NCBI RefSeq assembly: GCF_030758295.1
Contig: NZ_CP132335.1
Location: 4,688,412 to 4,752,411, forward strand
Origin: Pararhizobium sp. IMCC21322
Lineage (GTDB): Bacteria > Pseudomonadota > Alphaproteobacteria > Rhizobiales > GCA-2746425
Direction of reading: 5' to 3'
Length of the DNA stretch: 64,000 nt
Below, piece by piece: positions 7,390 to 16,188 of this stretch. Positions within the stretch are counted from its first letter, which is position 1; each line of letters opens with the position of its first letter. Below the pieces are notes generated by a model that did not search any database, was not told the DNA's origin, and saw only the letters and a list, made by a program, of their open reading frames with translations. The translations under genes and the position numbers were made by a program.

Positions 7390-8400
7390 ATGAAACATAT
7401 ATTTTGCAAATCGGGTCTGTTGGCCATTGCAGCCATAGCATCAGTGGCGATCCTGCCTCTTAATGCTACTGCGGACGATAAGATCAAAATGACAATGAAC
7501 TGGACCGCGGATACGGCCCATTTCGGCTTCGCGATGGCACATAAAAACGGCTACTATAATGACGCCGGGCTTGATGTGGAATTTGAAGAAGGTCGCGGGT
7601 CTGCGATTGCGGCACAGCTCGTGGCAACTGGTCAGGCAGACCTTGGTCTTGCTGACGCGGGAGCTGCCCTGAATGTCGCTTCGAAAGGCGCTCCCATCAA
7701 GGTGATCTCCACTATTTGGAAAGCGGGCCAGTTTGGAATCCAGTATCTTGAGTCATCAGATATTACCGAGCCAAAAGATCTGGTTGGTAAAAAGCTGGCT
7801 GTTCCACCAGGGTCTGCGATGGTTCCGTTGGTTCCTGCTTTTCTTAAGGCAAACGGAATTGCTGAATCCGATGTGGAAATTATCTCTGTTGCTCAAAACG
7901 CCATTTTGGGACTGCTTGTCTCCGGTGGGATTGACGCAGTGGCAGAAGTCCCGGCTAACACCGTCGTGCCGCTTGCCGAACAGGGTCACAAGGCTGGCAA
8001 CATGTATTTTTACAACAATGGTGTTCCGCTGGTCAGCCTCAGCCTGATCGCCCGCGAAGACAAACTTGCCGCCAATCCGGACGTCTACAAGAAGTTCATC
8101 GAGGCTTCTGCTCGCGGTTGGCAAGACGCTATTAACGACCCCGAAGCCAGCGTTGATGCTCTGCTAGCGCTCTTCCCTGATACTCAGAAATCAAAAGAAA
8201 CGTTACTGGCAGGTGCCAAATATATGTATGCATCAGTATGTCCAGGCGGAGCCGGCGACGTCATCGGTGCAACCGATGCTGCAACCTGGGACAGCATCTA
8301 TGGTGTGATGACAACGGCAATGGAGTTCCCCACCTCGAAGCCAGTGACTGACTATTATTCACTGGACTATCTGCCAACTACGCCTGTGCTCTGCCCCTGA
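7390..8400 (+). CDS. ABC transporter substrate-binding protein (NMT1/SsuA-like)
   Basis: 336 aa with a Sec signal peptide (MKHIFCKSGLLAIAAIASVA, then cleavage after about NATA). The mature part starts with KIKMTMNWTADTAHFGFAMA, the entry motif of NMT1/THI5-like and SsuA/TauA binding proteins (family pattern W-x-x-x-x-x-H-x-G-x-x-x-A). It has an excellent ribosome-binding site, AAGGAGG, before the ATG. It is followed by a stable hairpin (8459-8484) that may protect its mRNA. Proteins of this family bind sulfonates, pyrimidine precursors or aromatic acids; the ligand here cannot be read from sequence. Confidence 0.88.
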   Translation: MKHIFCKSGLLAIAAIASVAILPLNATADDKIKMTMNWTADTAHFGFAMAHKNGYYNDAGLDVEFEEGRGSAIAAQLVATGQADLGLADAGAALNVASKGAPIKVISTIWKAGQFGIQYLESSDITEPKDLVGKKLAVPPGSAMVPLVPAFLKANGIAESDVEIISVAQNAILGLLVSGGIDAVAEVPANTVVPLAEQGHKAGNMYFYNNGVPLVSLSLIAREDKLAANPDVYKKFIEASARGWQDAINDPEASVDALLALFPDTQKSKETLLAGAKYMYASVCPGGAGDVIGATDAATWDSIYGVMTTAMEFPTSKPVTDYYSLDYLPTTPVLCP

Positions 8401-8458
8401 TAGCCTCTTCTAGCCTTTGGGGAACAAACCAGACGATTTTCCGAACGGTCAAAAATGG

Positions 8459-8484
8459 GTGGGCGATATTCAAATATCGCCCAC
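8459..8484 (+). terminator. Intergenic hairpin after the binding-protein gene
   Basis: Perfect 11-bp stem GTGGGCGATAT / ATATCGCCCAC with a TCAA loop. No T run follows, so it is more likely an mRNA-stabilising or partial-attenuation hairpin than a full terminator, because the second permease and ATPase genes continue the operon. Confidence 0.65.
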
Positions 8485-8538
8485 ACTATCTGCAAAAATA
8501 GCCTTGGCATTTTCAGACACTAGTTTCAGCATATTCGG

Positions 8539-9432
8539 GTGGGCAGAGCCCGAAATCAAATTCAGGACGAATTTGTGACAACCAAAGACCATACAAAACC
8601 AACCACCAGCACGACTGGCGATGAAGCCGGGCATTCGTCTGGCCGCATATTTTCAGGCCTTCAGCTGTTCAATCAAAAATGGATTTCTGCTCTTATCTAT
8701 CCGGTCATATCTGTGTTGTTTCTACTGGGTCTGTGGCAGTCGCTGATCAGTGTTTTTGGTGTGCCGCTCTGGTTACTGCCCGGACCGTTCGACTTTCTTG
8801 CCCGATTTTTCAGCGACTTCGAATTAATTTTTCACCACGCACTGGCAACATCAAAGAACCTGTTATTGGGTTTTATGGTGGGGGTCATTGTTGCTGTTCC
8901 ACTAGCCTTGATAATCGTTTCGGTCAAAACGTTCGAACGTGGTCTTTATCCCGTGATCGTATTCCTGAATGTTATGCCCAAGACAATTATCGCCCCGATA
9001 TTGGTTCTTTGGTTTGGTGTCGGCCCCGTAATTTCGGTCGTCGTGGTGTTCCTGATGTGCTTTTTTCCGATACTCGTCGACAGCATGACTGGATTCAAAG
9101 CTGTTGATCCCAGGCTCTATTACATCACCCGCTCAATGGGAGCCAGTTCGCTTCAAACACTCATTAAAGTAAAGCTGCCCGCATCCATGGGTCATATTTT
9201 TTCGGGTATGAAGATCGGCATAGTGAAGGCCGCCGAAGGCGTCATCATTGCCGAATTCATAGCCTCAAATGAGGGTCTGGGCTTCATGATGATGCGCGCT
9301 TCCGGATTCATGGACATGACGCTTATGTTTTCTGGTCTTATTGCCGCGGCACTTGTTGCACTCATCTTCAATGGCCTCATGAGCGGTGCGGAAAAATTAT
9401 TGACGCCTTGGGCGCGAGACCATCATGCGTGA
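8539..9432 (+). CDS. ABC transporter permease (SsuC/TauC type) 2
   Basis: 297 aa, with an N-terminal polar extension (about 45 residues) before six membrane helices. The EAA loop is ASSLQTLIKVKLPASMGHIF followed by SGMKIG. It is a paralogue of the permease at 6529 and probably its partner. The start is uncertain: GTG at 8539 gives 297 aa, and GTG at 8575 (VTTKDHTK) is also possible; neither has a strong ribosome-binding site. Confidence 0.85.
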   Translation: MGRARNQIQDEFVTTKDHTKPTTSTTGDEAGHSSGRIFSGLQLFNQKWISALIYPVISVLFLLGLWQSLISVFGVPLWLLPGPFDFLARFFSDFELIFHHALATSKNLLLGFMVGVIVAVPLALIIVSVKTFERGLYPVIVFLNVMPKTIIAPILVLWFGVGPVISVVVVFLMCFFPILVDSMTGFKAVDPRLYYITRSMGASSLQTLIKVKLPASMGHIFSGMKIGIVKAAEGVIIAEFIASNEGLGFMMMRASGFMDMTLMFSGLIAAALVALIFNGLMSGAEKLLTPWARDHHA

Positions 9433-9525
9433 CGTGCACTTTGCTGATGATACATGGACAATCAGTCGAAACCATTCGCTGGCGCGCTGCCTGCACAAAA
9501 CAAAATATTGCCCAAGGAAATTGAT

Positions 9526-10308
9526 ATGAGCGCAGGCGCCTCGATTTTGGCAAGAGATTTAACGAAGACATATGGAACAGGTCCAACTGCATTTCATGCT
9601 CTCGGTCCGATTGATCTGGACATAAAACCGGGAGAGTTTGTCAGCATTATTGGCCCGTCCGGCTGCGGTAAAAGTACCACCATGCTAATGGTCTCAGGCT
9701 TGGAGCCCTTTTCCTCCGGTACGGTTGAGATCGACGGCGAGCCTCTTACCAAACCAATATCTGAGGTCGGCATAGTATTTCAGGACCACCTTCTGCTTGA
9801 GTTTCGCACCGCGATGAAGAATGTGATGTTGCAACAGGAGATTAGAGGTCTTGATAAGGCGGAAATTCAGGATCGCGCCAACACGCTGTTTGAGCGCCTC
9901 AAACTAACCGGATCAGAAAACCGCTATCCATGGCAGCTTTCGGGCGGCATGCGGCAGCGCGTTTCAATCGCCAGAGCGCTGGTGCACGAACCTTCAATGT
10001 TGCTCATGGACGAGCCGTTTGGCGCCCTCGATGCGATTACACGGACTCAGATCCGCCATGATCTGGAGATGCTCTGGCTCGAAACACGCAAGACGGTCAT
10101 TTTTATTACACACTCGATTGAAGAAGCCGTTGGTTTGTCAGACCGAGTGCTTGTGATGTCCCATAGCCCAGGGACAATTGTGGAAGAAATAAAGATAGAC
10201 CTGCCACGCCCACGCCCGTTTCACCTGGGTGACTATCCCGAATTTGCCCAGTATGCGCACCGCATCTATGCAATCTTCGAAAAGATGGGCGTCTACAGTT
10301 TTAAATAA
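9526..10308 (+). CDS. ABC transporter ATPase (SsuB/TauB type)
   Basis: 260 aa from the ATG at 9526, which has AAGGAA 7 nt upstream; a longer frame starts at 9454 but adds only a polar tail. It contains Walker A GPSGCGKST, Q-loop VFQDHLL, signature LSGGMRQRVSIARAL, Walker B LLMDEPFGALD and H-loop ITHS. It energises the importer formed by the products at 6529, 7390 and 8539. It is the last transporter gene before the TIM-barrel enzyme, with about 100 nt between. Confidence 0.92.
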   Translation: MSAGASILARDLTKTYGTGPTAFHALGPIDLDIKPGEFVSIIGPSGCGKSTTMLMVSGLEPFSSGTVEIDGEPLTKPISEVGIVFQDHLLLEFRTAMKNVMLQQEIRGLDKAEIQDRANTLFERLKLTGSENRYPWQLSGGMRQRVSIARALVHEPSMLLMDEPFGALDAITRTQIRHDLEMLWLETRKTVIFITHSIEEAVGLSDRVLVMSHSPGTIVEEIKIDLPRPRPFHLGDYPEFAQYAHRIYAIFEKMGVYSFK

Positions 10309-10407
10309 AACGACCCCAACGCCAATTTACAATGGACATAAATCTTTCCGCTCTGCCAGAGCAATAAAAATTTGGACCCGGGCGAAATAGCCGAAAGAGC
10401 AAGTAAG

Positions 10408-11232
10408 ATGGACGCAGAGTACATATTGAATTCAGCAACATTCAGAGAGCGTTGGGGGTTGTTGGATTTTCTAGAGGCGTGCCGTGCACGCGGTGTACAA
10501 AAAGCCGGGCTCTGGGGCGACGACATCAAGAAAGTCGGCGTCGCTAAAGCCGCCTCACTAATGGCAGATTATGAGGTTGAGGCGTTCGGCTATAATCGGG
10601 CTGGCCCACTTCTTACCTCAGATGCATCTGATCGGCGCAAGCTCCTGTCTATGGCAAAAAACGAGATAGACGATGCCGTCGCGGTGGGTGCCGATCATAT
10701 ATTGGTGTTTCCCGGTGGGCTTGAACCGGATTCCAAAGATCTGGCAAGCGCGCGCTTCCAGACTGTGGACGCTATCGGTATTCTGCATGAGCATGCCCAA
10801 AAGGTGGGGATGAATTTGGCACTGGAACCGTTACATCCCATGCTCTGTGGTGATCGAACATGCATCACAACGCTGCGCCATGCCAATGACATTTGCGCCC
10901 AGTTTGCTGGTAAAAATATTGGTGTGGTCGTTGATACCTATCACGTGTGGTGGGATGAAACCATTGAGAGCGAGATCGCAAGATCTGCGCTCGAAAACTC
11001 TATTCTCAGCTTTCATGTCAATGATTGGCTTGTCCCGACAACACACCTGCTTACAGACCGTGGAATGATGGGTGATGGCATCATCGATCTGCACGGGATT
11101 TGGAAATGTGTGAAAGCCACCGGCTATAATGGCCCCGTCGAAGTAGAAATTTTCTCGGAACGCTGGTGGAATGAAGATCCGGATATGGTCTTCGATATGG
11201 CTCTGGAGCGCTGTCGCCAGATTTTTGGTTAG
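10408..11232 (+). CDS. Sugar phosphate isomerase/epimerase-like TIM barrel
   Basis: 274 aa of the xylose isomerase-like / AP endonuclease 2 superfamily. Metal-binding positions are visible in LALEPLHPM, VVDTYHVWWD, FHVNDW and EVEIFSERWW. The family N-terminus, here LNSATFRERWGLLDFLEAC, supports the ATG at 10408 over the TTG at 10372. Members include isomerases, epimerases and 3-dehydroshikimate dehydratases. Next to two AroE-like dehydrogenases the last activity is worth considering, but it is inference. It is followed by the second aroE-like gene with 13 nt spacing. Confidence 0.83.
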   Translation: MDAEYILNSATFRERWGLLDFLEACRARGVQKAGLWGDDIKKVGVAKAASLMADYEVEAFGYNRAGPLLTSDASDRRKLLSMAKNEIDDAVAVGADHILVFPGGLEPDSKDLASARFQTVDAIGILHEHAQKVGMNLALEPLHPMLCGDRTCITTLRHANDICAQFAGKNIGVVVDTYHVWWDETIESEIARSALENSILSFHVNDWLVPTTHLLTDRGMMGDGIIDLHGIWKCVKATGYNGPVEVEIFSERWWNEDPDMVFDMALERCRQIFG

Positions 11233-11245
11233 GGAAAACTCACCA

Positions 11246-12073
11246 ATGGAACCCATTCAGAATTTGGACGGTAATTCTCGCATCTACGCAGTGTTCGGCG
11301 ACCCGATTTCACAAGTTCAAACGCCACATCTGATAAATCCACTCTTCGCGAAAAATGGCGAAAATTGTTTTGCCGTGCCTTTTCACGTGACGCCCCCCAT
11401 GCTTGGCAAAACCTGGTCCGTGTTTCGTGAATTCTCCAATCTAGCTGGCATTGGTGTCACCGTTCCACACAAGGTTGCTGCCTTTCACTTGTGCGATGAA
11501 GTGTCTCCTGCCGCACAGGCAGTTGGCGCTGTAAACAGCATCCAGAGAACGTTGGACGGCAGAATGATTGGCGCTTTGTTCGACGGTGTCGGTTTTGTCA
11601 ACGGGCTAGGCAAACGTCGTTCACGGCTTCATGGAGCTCGGGTCCTTCTGTTTGGTGGTGGTGGAGCAGGTCGGGCAATTGCACACGCTCTTGTCGATGA
11701 GGGTATCGCAGCGCTGAGTATTGTCGATTTGGATAGTGATGCGACAAACTTCACGTCTGCCTTGGTCAACAGAGCGACGGGATGCCAGTTGGCTGGTCCA
11801 GCCGAGGCGGTTTATGAAATGCATGACGTGATTATTAACGCGACGCCTGTCGGGATAAAGTCGGACATGCGGCTTCCTATCAACCTTGAATCACTCAATC
11901 CCTCGACGCTGATAGCAGATATCGCTGCGCTTGAGGGGCAAACCGATTTGCTAAAAGCGGCTCAAGCCAAAGGGTGCATGACCAGTGACGGAAATGATAT
12001 GTTGCGAGCCCAGATCAAATTGATCGCGGGATTCGCAACTGGCGCTCCGGCTGGAACCGAGATTTCCGAATAG
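11246..12073 (+). CDS. AroE-like oxidoreductase 2
   Basis: 275 aa from the ATG at 11246, with AGGGAAA upstream. Motifs: FGDPISQVQTPH in place of the HSxSP substrate loop, GVTVPHK with the catalytic lysine, LFDGVGF in place of N-T-D, and LFGGGGAGRA as the dinucleotide loop followed by acidic IVDLDSD. An acidic residue at the end of beta-2 usually favours NAD over NADP; this differs from paralogue 1 (NRTRSK, NADP-like). The two paralogues may thus act on the same ring-type substrate with different cofactors. A decayed copy of the 3' third lies at 31840-32124. Confidence 0.8.
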   Translation: MEPIQNLDGNSRIYAVFGDPISQVQTPHLINPLFAKNGENCFAVPFHVTPPMLGKTWSVFREFSNLAGIGVTVPHKVAAFHLCDEVSPAAQAVGAVNSIQRTLDGRMIGALFDGVGFVNGLGKRRSRLHGARVLLFGGGGAGRAIAHALVDEGIAALSIVDLDSDATNFTSALVNRATGCQLAGPAEAVYEMHDVIINATPVGIKSDMRLPINLESLNPSTLIADIAALEGQTDLLKAAQAKGCMTSDGNDMLRAQIKLIAGFATGAPAGTEISE

Positions 12074-12348
12074 CAAAAATTGCCTGAAGAATGACCCTGA
12101 CTTTATCGTCCCAACAAGCTCAGATTTAATAGTGCTGCAATGAAGGTCGCCCATGTACTCGACAGTCAAGAAACAGGACGCCTGAAATCGCTCCTCGTCA
12201 ATCTCGCCCGAAGATGACTTTTGATGTGGGATCGCATTCTGGATTAGTGAACTGTGACGTAATGGGACGAATTGCCTTCGCTGCGGACTGCAGCTTTTGC
12301 TTCATTGACTTGTGAAATCAGAACACCATTAGTTGGAGATGCCTGTAC
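12074..12348. other. Spacer between aroE-like 2 and the IS3 element
   Basis: This stretch holds a 25-codon ORF (12140-12217, MKVAHVLDSQETGRLKSLLV...) with no good ribosome-binding site. Its start resembles the sequence at 32160 that follows the duplicated aroE fragment, so a downstream gene may once have begun here. Nothing else is recognised. Confidence 0.4.
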
Positions 12349-12380
12349 TTTGGCCTGCTGCCGGTTCCGTGGACAGGCAC

Positions 12381-13244
12381 TTAAGCTAACATTGCCACCT
12401 CCTCGAACTCAACGGGGCTGAGATATCCGATCGTCGAATGCCTCCGTTTTGGATTGTAGAAGCGTTCGATGTAGTCGAACACATCTGCCTTGGCGTCGTC
12501 GCGCGTCCGGTAGACCTTTCGGGCCGTGCGTTCCGTTTTCAGCGAGGAGAAGAAGCTCTCCATCGCGGCGTTGTCCCAGACATTTCCTGAGCGGCTCATC
12601 GAGCATGTGATGCCATGATCGGCCATCAGCCGCTGGAACTGCTCGCTGGTATACTGACTACCCTGATCGGAGTGGTGCAACAGGCTGTCGGGCTCGCCTC
12701 TTCGCCAGATCGCCATGATCAGCGCATCGGTCACGAACTGCGCGCTCATGCTGGCACTCATCGACCATCCCACGACCCGGCGCGAGAACAGGTCGATGAC
12801 GACGGCAACGTAGAGCCACCCCTGCGCAGTCCAGATGTAGGTGAAGTCGGCTACCCACTTCTGGTTTGGCGCTGGCGCATCAAAGGCCCGATCAAGGATG
12901 TTTTGCGACACCGGCGCCATCCTTTCGCCCGCATCCTTCGGCAGCCCGCGCCGACGAGGCCGGGCTCGCAGCCCGCTTTCGCGCATCAGCCGCTCAATGC
13001 GATGGAGCCCGCATGACAGGCCTTCGGCCAGAACGTCGTGCCAGACCCGGCGTGCGCCATAGGTGCGGTCACTGCTCTTGAAGCTCCGGTCGATAACGGT
13101 GAGGAGTTCCTCGTCGCGCCGGGATCTCACGCTCGGGCTCCGGTTGAGCCAGGCGTGGAAACCCGAACGTGATACATCCACAGCGGCGCACAGCCATGCC
13201 ACCGGCCAGATGCCCCGGTGCTTCGCGATGAAGGCGAACTTCAT
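12381..13244 (-). CDS. IS3-family transposase orfB (DDE integrase core)
   Basis: 287 aa with an HTH_21 region (SRSGFHAWLNR), then the rve integrase core: VADFTYIWTAQGWLYVAVVI, HHSDQGSQYTS and NVWDNAAMESFFSSLKTE carry the three acidic residues. The C-terminus FYNPKRRHSTIGYLSP is complete. It overlaps orfA by 4 nt; orfAB fusion by -1 frameshifting at the A6G run (13274-13280) is the family rule. It appears intact. Confidence 0.92.
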   Translation of the reverse strand: MKFAFIAKHRGIWPVAWLCAAVDVSRSGFHAWLNRSPSVRSRRDEELLTVIDRSFKSSDRTYGARRVWHDVLAEGLSCGLHRIERLMRESGLRARPRRRGLPKDAGERMAPVSQNILDRAFDAPAPNQKWVADFTYIWTAQGWLYVAVVIDLFSRRVVGWSMSASMSAQFVTDALIMAIWRRGEPDSLLHHSDQGSQYTSEQFQRLMADHGITCSMSRSGNVWDNAAMESFFSSLKTERTARKVYRTRDDAKADVFDYIERFYNPKRRHSTIGYLSPVEFEEVAMLA

Positions 13245-13531
13245 GTCACTTCTTTCGCGAAGAAGGCCGTGGCCTTTTTTAGGATGTCACGCTCCGCCTT
13301 CAGCTTTCTCACTTCGCGTCGAAGCCGCTCGATCTCAAGCTGCTCGGGCCTCATCTGGCAATGGCCGGGAAACGCATATTGCGGATCAGCCGAAAATTCC
13401 TTGATCCATTTGCGCAGCACATTCTCGTGCAATTCGAGATCCCGCGCCGCCTGGGCGGCCGACACACCACGTTCCCTGACAAGCCTCACCGCTTCAAGCT
13501 TGAACTCGCGACTGAACTTTCTTCTCTGCAT
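13241..13531 (-). CDS. IS3-family transposase orfA (HTH_Tnp_1)
   Basis: 96 aa beginning MQRRKFSREFKLEAVRLVRE, with an HTH (SAAQAARDLELHENVLRKWI) and a leucine-zipper-like tail (LEIERLRREVRKLKAERDIL) followed by KKATAFFAKE. This is the standard orfA layout of the IS3 family. Intact. Confidence 0.92.
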   Translation of the reverse strand: MQRRKFSREFKLEAVRLVRERGVSAAQAARDLELHENVLRKWIKEFSADPQYAFPGHCQMRPEQLEIERLRREVRKLKAERDILKKATAFFAKEVT

Positions 13532-13595
13532 TGGATAACTCCGATTCCATCAAAACACCTTAACTCGGTGTCCACGGAACCGGCAGCAGGCCAAA

Positions 13596-14456
13596 CTGCT
13601 TCAGTGGCTACGGCAGTACCCTTCCGTGTTACTTTGGGTGAAGGGTAAACTCGGTCAAGGATATTCTGGTTGGCAGCCGTATGCGGCTTGGAGCAATCCC
13701 CCAAGGGATACCGATGATACGCTAATTTTGGCCTCTGGCGTCGTAGTCACACTTCCTTCTGGCAAAGGCGACAAGCTTAGCATTGATGATGCCATCGGAC
13801 CTATGCGTGATCTCATTCGCACGACCAACAAGGCGGTTCGTATCACGGGGCTATCAGGTGGGGGAAAGACAAGGATTGTGCAAAGTCTCTTCGATGAGAC
13901 AATTGGAACTCATCCATTGGACAGAACTGCTGCCGTTTACGTTGATACTGGAACGGGGCCGGATCCATCAGCCACCGCAATGTTAGACAGGTTATTGGCC
14001 GAAGGCAGGCGCGCAATCATGGTCCTCGACAACTGCCCTTCAGATCTGCACTCCGCACTAGCAGGCAAGGTTTCAGCCTCAAAGGCAGAAATTTCATTAA
14101 TTATTGTCGAGTACGATATTCGGGACGACAAGCCCCAAACAACGGAAGTCATCCATATTGAAGCAAACGGCTCCGATGTATCCGATCAGCTTCTTATCCG
14201 TCGATTCCCAGGCATCGGCCAAACGAACGCACGTAAGATTGCTGAATTTGCCGACGGCAACGCCAGGGTCTCATTAGCTGTCGCTGAGCGAGTTGAAGAA
14301 GGAGAATCCTTAGCCCAATTGTCAGATAGCCAGTTGTTTGATCGGATCTTCGAGCAGCGCAATCAACCCGACGAAAACCTTCGTGAACACGCAGAAATAC
14401 TCTCCCTTGTCTATTCCTTCTCAGTAACGAAGCCGGAAGTTGGACTGGACGAGCTA
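13596..14456 (+). pseudogene. P-loop NTPase fragment (STAND-like), truncated at both ends by IS elements
   Basis: One frame stays open from the IS3 edge (13596) to the TA edge of the IS5-type element (14456), about 287 codons, without a family start or stop. The annotated ORF starts at a GTG at 13626 only because nothing better remains. It contains a P loop GLSGGGKTRIVQSL and a Walker-B-like segment AIMVLDNCP, followed by SLIIVEYDIRDD. The arrangement recalls large STAND-type ATPases found near bacterial defence genes; that link is from memory of family style and is uncertain. The flanking domains that would identify it are gone. Confidence 0.6.
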
Positions 14457-15301
14457 GGCTCAGGCCCTGTTGGTTAACGGCTTTTCATAAATGAGCGAAT
14501 CAGATTCAATGTGTCAAACGACGGAGGTTTGTCATGTCTGATTTGTTTTGGTTGTCTGATCATCAACTCGCTCGGATGCGCCCTTATTTCCCCCTGGCTC
14601 ACGGAGCACCACGTGTGGATGACCGGCGGGTGATTTCGGGGATTATCTTTGTCCTCAAAAATGGCCTTCGGTGGCGCGATGCGCCAACCGAATATGGACC
14701 ACACAAGACGCTATATAACCGCTTTGTCCGGTGGAGCCGATTGGGTGTTTTTGACCGTATCTACAGTGGCTTATCTGGTGAAGACGGAGGACCTGAAACA
14801 TTGATGATTGATGCGACCCACCTGAAAGCACACCGCACAGCTTGCAGCCTTTTAAAAAAAGGGATGTACCCCGTCATATCGGGCGCACAAAAGGCGGCTT
14901 GAATTCCAAACTTCATGCTGTTGTCAATGGTGAGGGCAAGCCCATCATCATGGCACTAACTGCCGGTCAGGTATCCGATCACATCGGAGCCAAGATCACC
15001 TACCCAGAACTACCTGAAGCCAAAATTATGATTGCTGACAAGGGATACGACAGTGACGAATATCGTGCAGCACTCAAGGCCAAACGTATTTCTTCATGTA
15101 TCCCGCCACGCAAAGGCCGAAACAATCCTGCAACATTCTGCAAACGCCAATATAAACAGCGCCATAAGGTCGAAAACATGTTCGGCAGGCTCAAAGACTG
15201 GCGGCGCATTGCAACCCGTTATGATAGATGCGCAGACATATTCATTGCTGCAATAACAATTGCAGCAATCATGATATGGTGGATTTAATGAGTCCTGACC
15301 C
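14457..15301 (+). mobile_element. IS5-family (IS427-like) element, tandem copy 1
   Basis: Bounded by TA at 14455-14456 and at 15302-15303. The ends carry the inverted repeat GGGTCAGGAC (left end variant GGCTCAGGCC). It holds one transposase split into two frames. Its right end is directly joined to the left end of copy 2 through a single TA, giving a perfect palindrome with arms GTCCTGACCCT and AGGGTCAGGAC (15293-15314). Confidence 0.85.
14534..15288 (+). CDS. IS5-family transposase (two frames joined by frameshift)
   Basis: The first frame (14534-14902) starts MSDLFWLSDHQLARMRPYFP and contains the DUF4096 domain and the first acidic motif LMIDATHLKAH. The second frame (from about 14848) reads RDVPRHIGRTKGGLNSKLHA, then IADKGYDSDEYRAAL and HKVENMFGRLKDWRRIATRY, and ends at 15288. 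The frames overlap at an A7G3 run (14856-14865), the normal site of programmed frameshifting in the IS427 group. Both halves look intact, so this copy may be active. Confidence 0.87.
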
Positions 15302-15314
15302 TAGGGTCAGGACC
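15293..15314. repeat. Perfect 22-bp palindrome at the IS-IS junction
   Basis: Right inverted repeat of copy 1 and left inverted repeat of copy 2 abut with one shared TA: arms GTCCTGACCCT and AGGGTCAGGAC with no loop. This is the structure expected when an element inserts next to another copy of itself, or from a circle or dimer intermediate. Confidence 0.85.
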
Positions 15315-15358
15315 TATTAATCGACTGGATTCCCATTTTAACTGAATTGTGATTCATC

Positions 15359-16155
15359 ATGAGTGACTTGTTTTGGCTTTCGCAGGATCAGTTGGCGAAG
15401 ATCGAGCCGTATTTTCCCTTGGCCCATGGTGAGCCGCGTGTGGATGATCGTCGGGTGGTGGTGTCAGGGATTATCTTTGTGATCAAGAATGGGCTTCGCC
15501 TCTCGATTGCGCTTTGCTTGTCTGCCGGCCAACGGCTGGCGCGATGCACCATCGGATCATGGGCCGCATAAGACGCTATACAATCGCTTCATCCGATGGA
15601 GCCACCTGGTGTTTTTGATAGCATCTTCAGTGCGTTAGTCAGCGACGCGGGCAGTCCTGATACGCTTATGATTGATGCCACCCACCTGAAAGCCCACCGA
15701 ACTGCCTGCAGTTTGCTAAAAAAGGCGATGTTCCCCGCCATATTGGCCGCACAAAAGGTGGATTGAACTCCAAACTGCATGCGGTCTGTGATGGCAAGGG
15801 ACGTCCGATCATCATGGGCGTGAGTGAGGGCCAGTTAAGCGATCACATCGGCGCCAAACTGCTTTGTCCCGCGTTTCCTGAGAAAGCATCCCACCTGATC
15901 GGCGACAAAGGGTATGACAGCGATGAGTTTAAGGCTGCGCTGAAAGCCAAGGGAATAACGCCCTGCATTCCACCGCGAAAGGGTCGCAACCTTCCTGCCG
16001 GTTTTAGCAAAACCCTCTACAAGGAACGCCACAAGGTGGAAAACATGTTCGGCAGACTTAAAGACCGGCGACGCGTAGCAACTCGATACCACAGATGCGC
16101 ACACACATTCTTTTCAAGCATATGCATTGCAGCTATCGTCATATGGTGGATTTAA
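15359..16155 (+). pseudogene. IS5-family transposase, broken copy
   Basis: The first part (15359-15571) reads MSDLFWLSQDQLAKIEPYFP and matches copy 1 up to IKNGLR, where an inserted repeat changes the frame. The downstream part is recovered in other frames: LMIDATHLKAHRTACSLLKK near 15667, and 15763-16155 (LNSKLHAVCDGKGRPI ... HKVENMFGRLKDRRRVATRY). A further base is missing near 15604 relative to copy 1. It cannot make a full transposase. Confidence 0.85.
15497..15536 (+). repeat. 38-nt palindromic repeat, copy 2 (inside the IS5 transposase)
   Basis: Sequence begins CGCCTCTCG and continues GCGCTTTGCTTG to TCTGCCGGCCAACG. Comparison with the intact IS5 copy 1 (cttcggtggcgc) shows 37-38 extra bases here. 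It matches the repeats at 632-669 and 20357-20394 in its ends and length. Confidence 0.8.
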
Positions 16156-16188
16156 TGAGTCCTGAGCCTAGATGAAATTAGTTTAATA

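Larger units (their letters stand above)
12349..13595 (-). mobile_element. Complete IS3-family insertion sequence, 1247 bp
   Basis: Perfect terminal inverted repeats of about 27 bp start TTTGGCCTGCTGCCGG at both ends (12349-12375 and 13569-13595 reversed). It contains orfA and orfB with an A6G slippery run between them. No 3-5 bp direct repeat flanks it (left TGTAC, right CTGCT), so this copy has probably taken part in a deletion or recombination. On its right it abuts the truncated NTPase gene. Confidence 0.92.
15304..16168 (+). mobile_element. IS5-family (IS427-like) element, tandem copy 2, defective
   Basis: Begins after the shared TA (15302-15303) and ends before TA at 16169-16170, with right end CCTGAGCC matching the repeat. 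It is about 20 bp longer than copy 1, mainly because a palindromic repeat of about 38 nt lies in the transposase gene (15497-15536), partly offset by small deletions. Confidence 0.85.

Noticed and set aside
12344..13600. Target-site duplication of the IS3 element
   Set aside because: The flanks TGTAC and CTGCT do not match at any length from 3 to 5, so no duplication is claimed.
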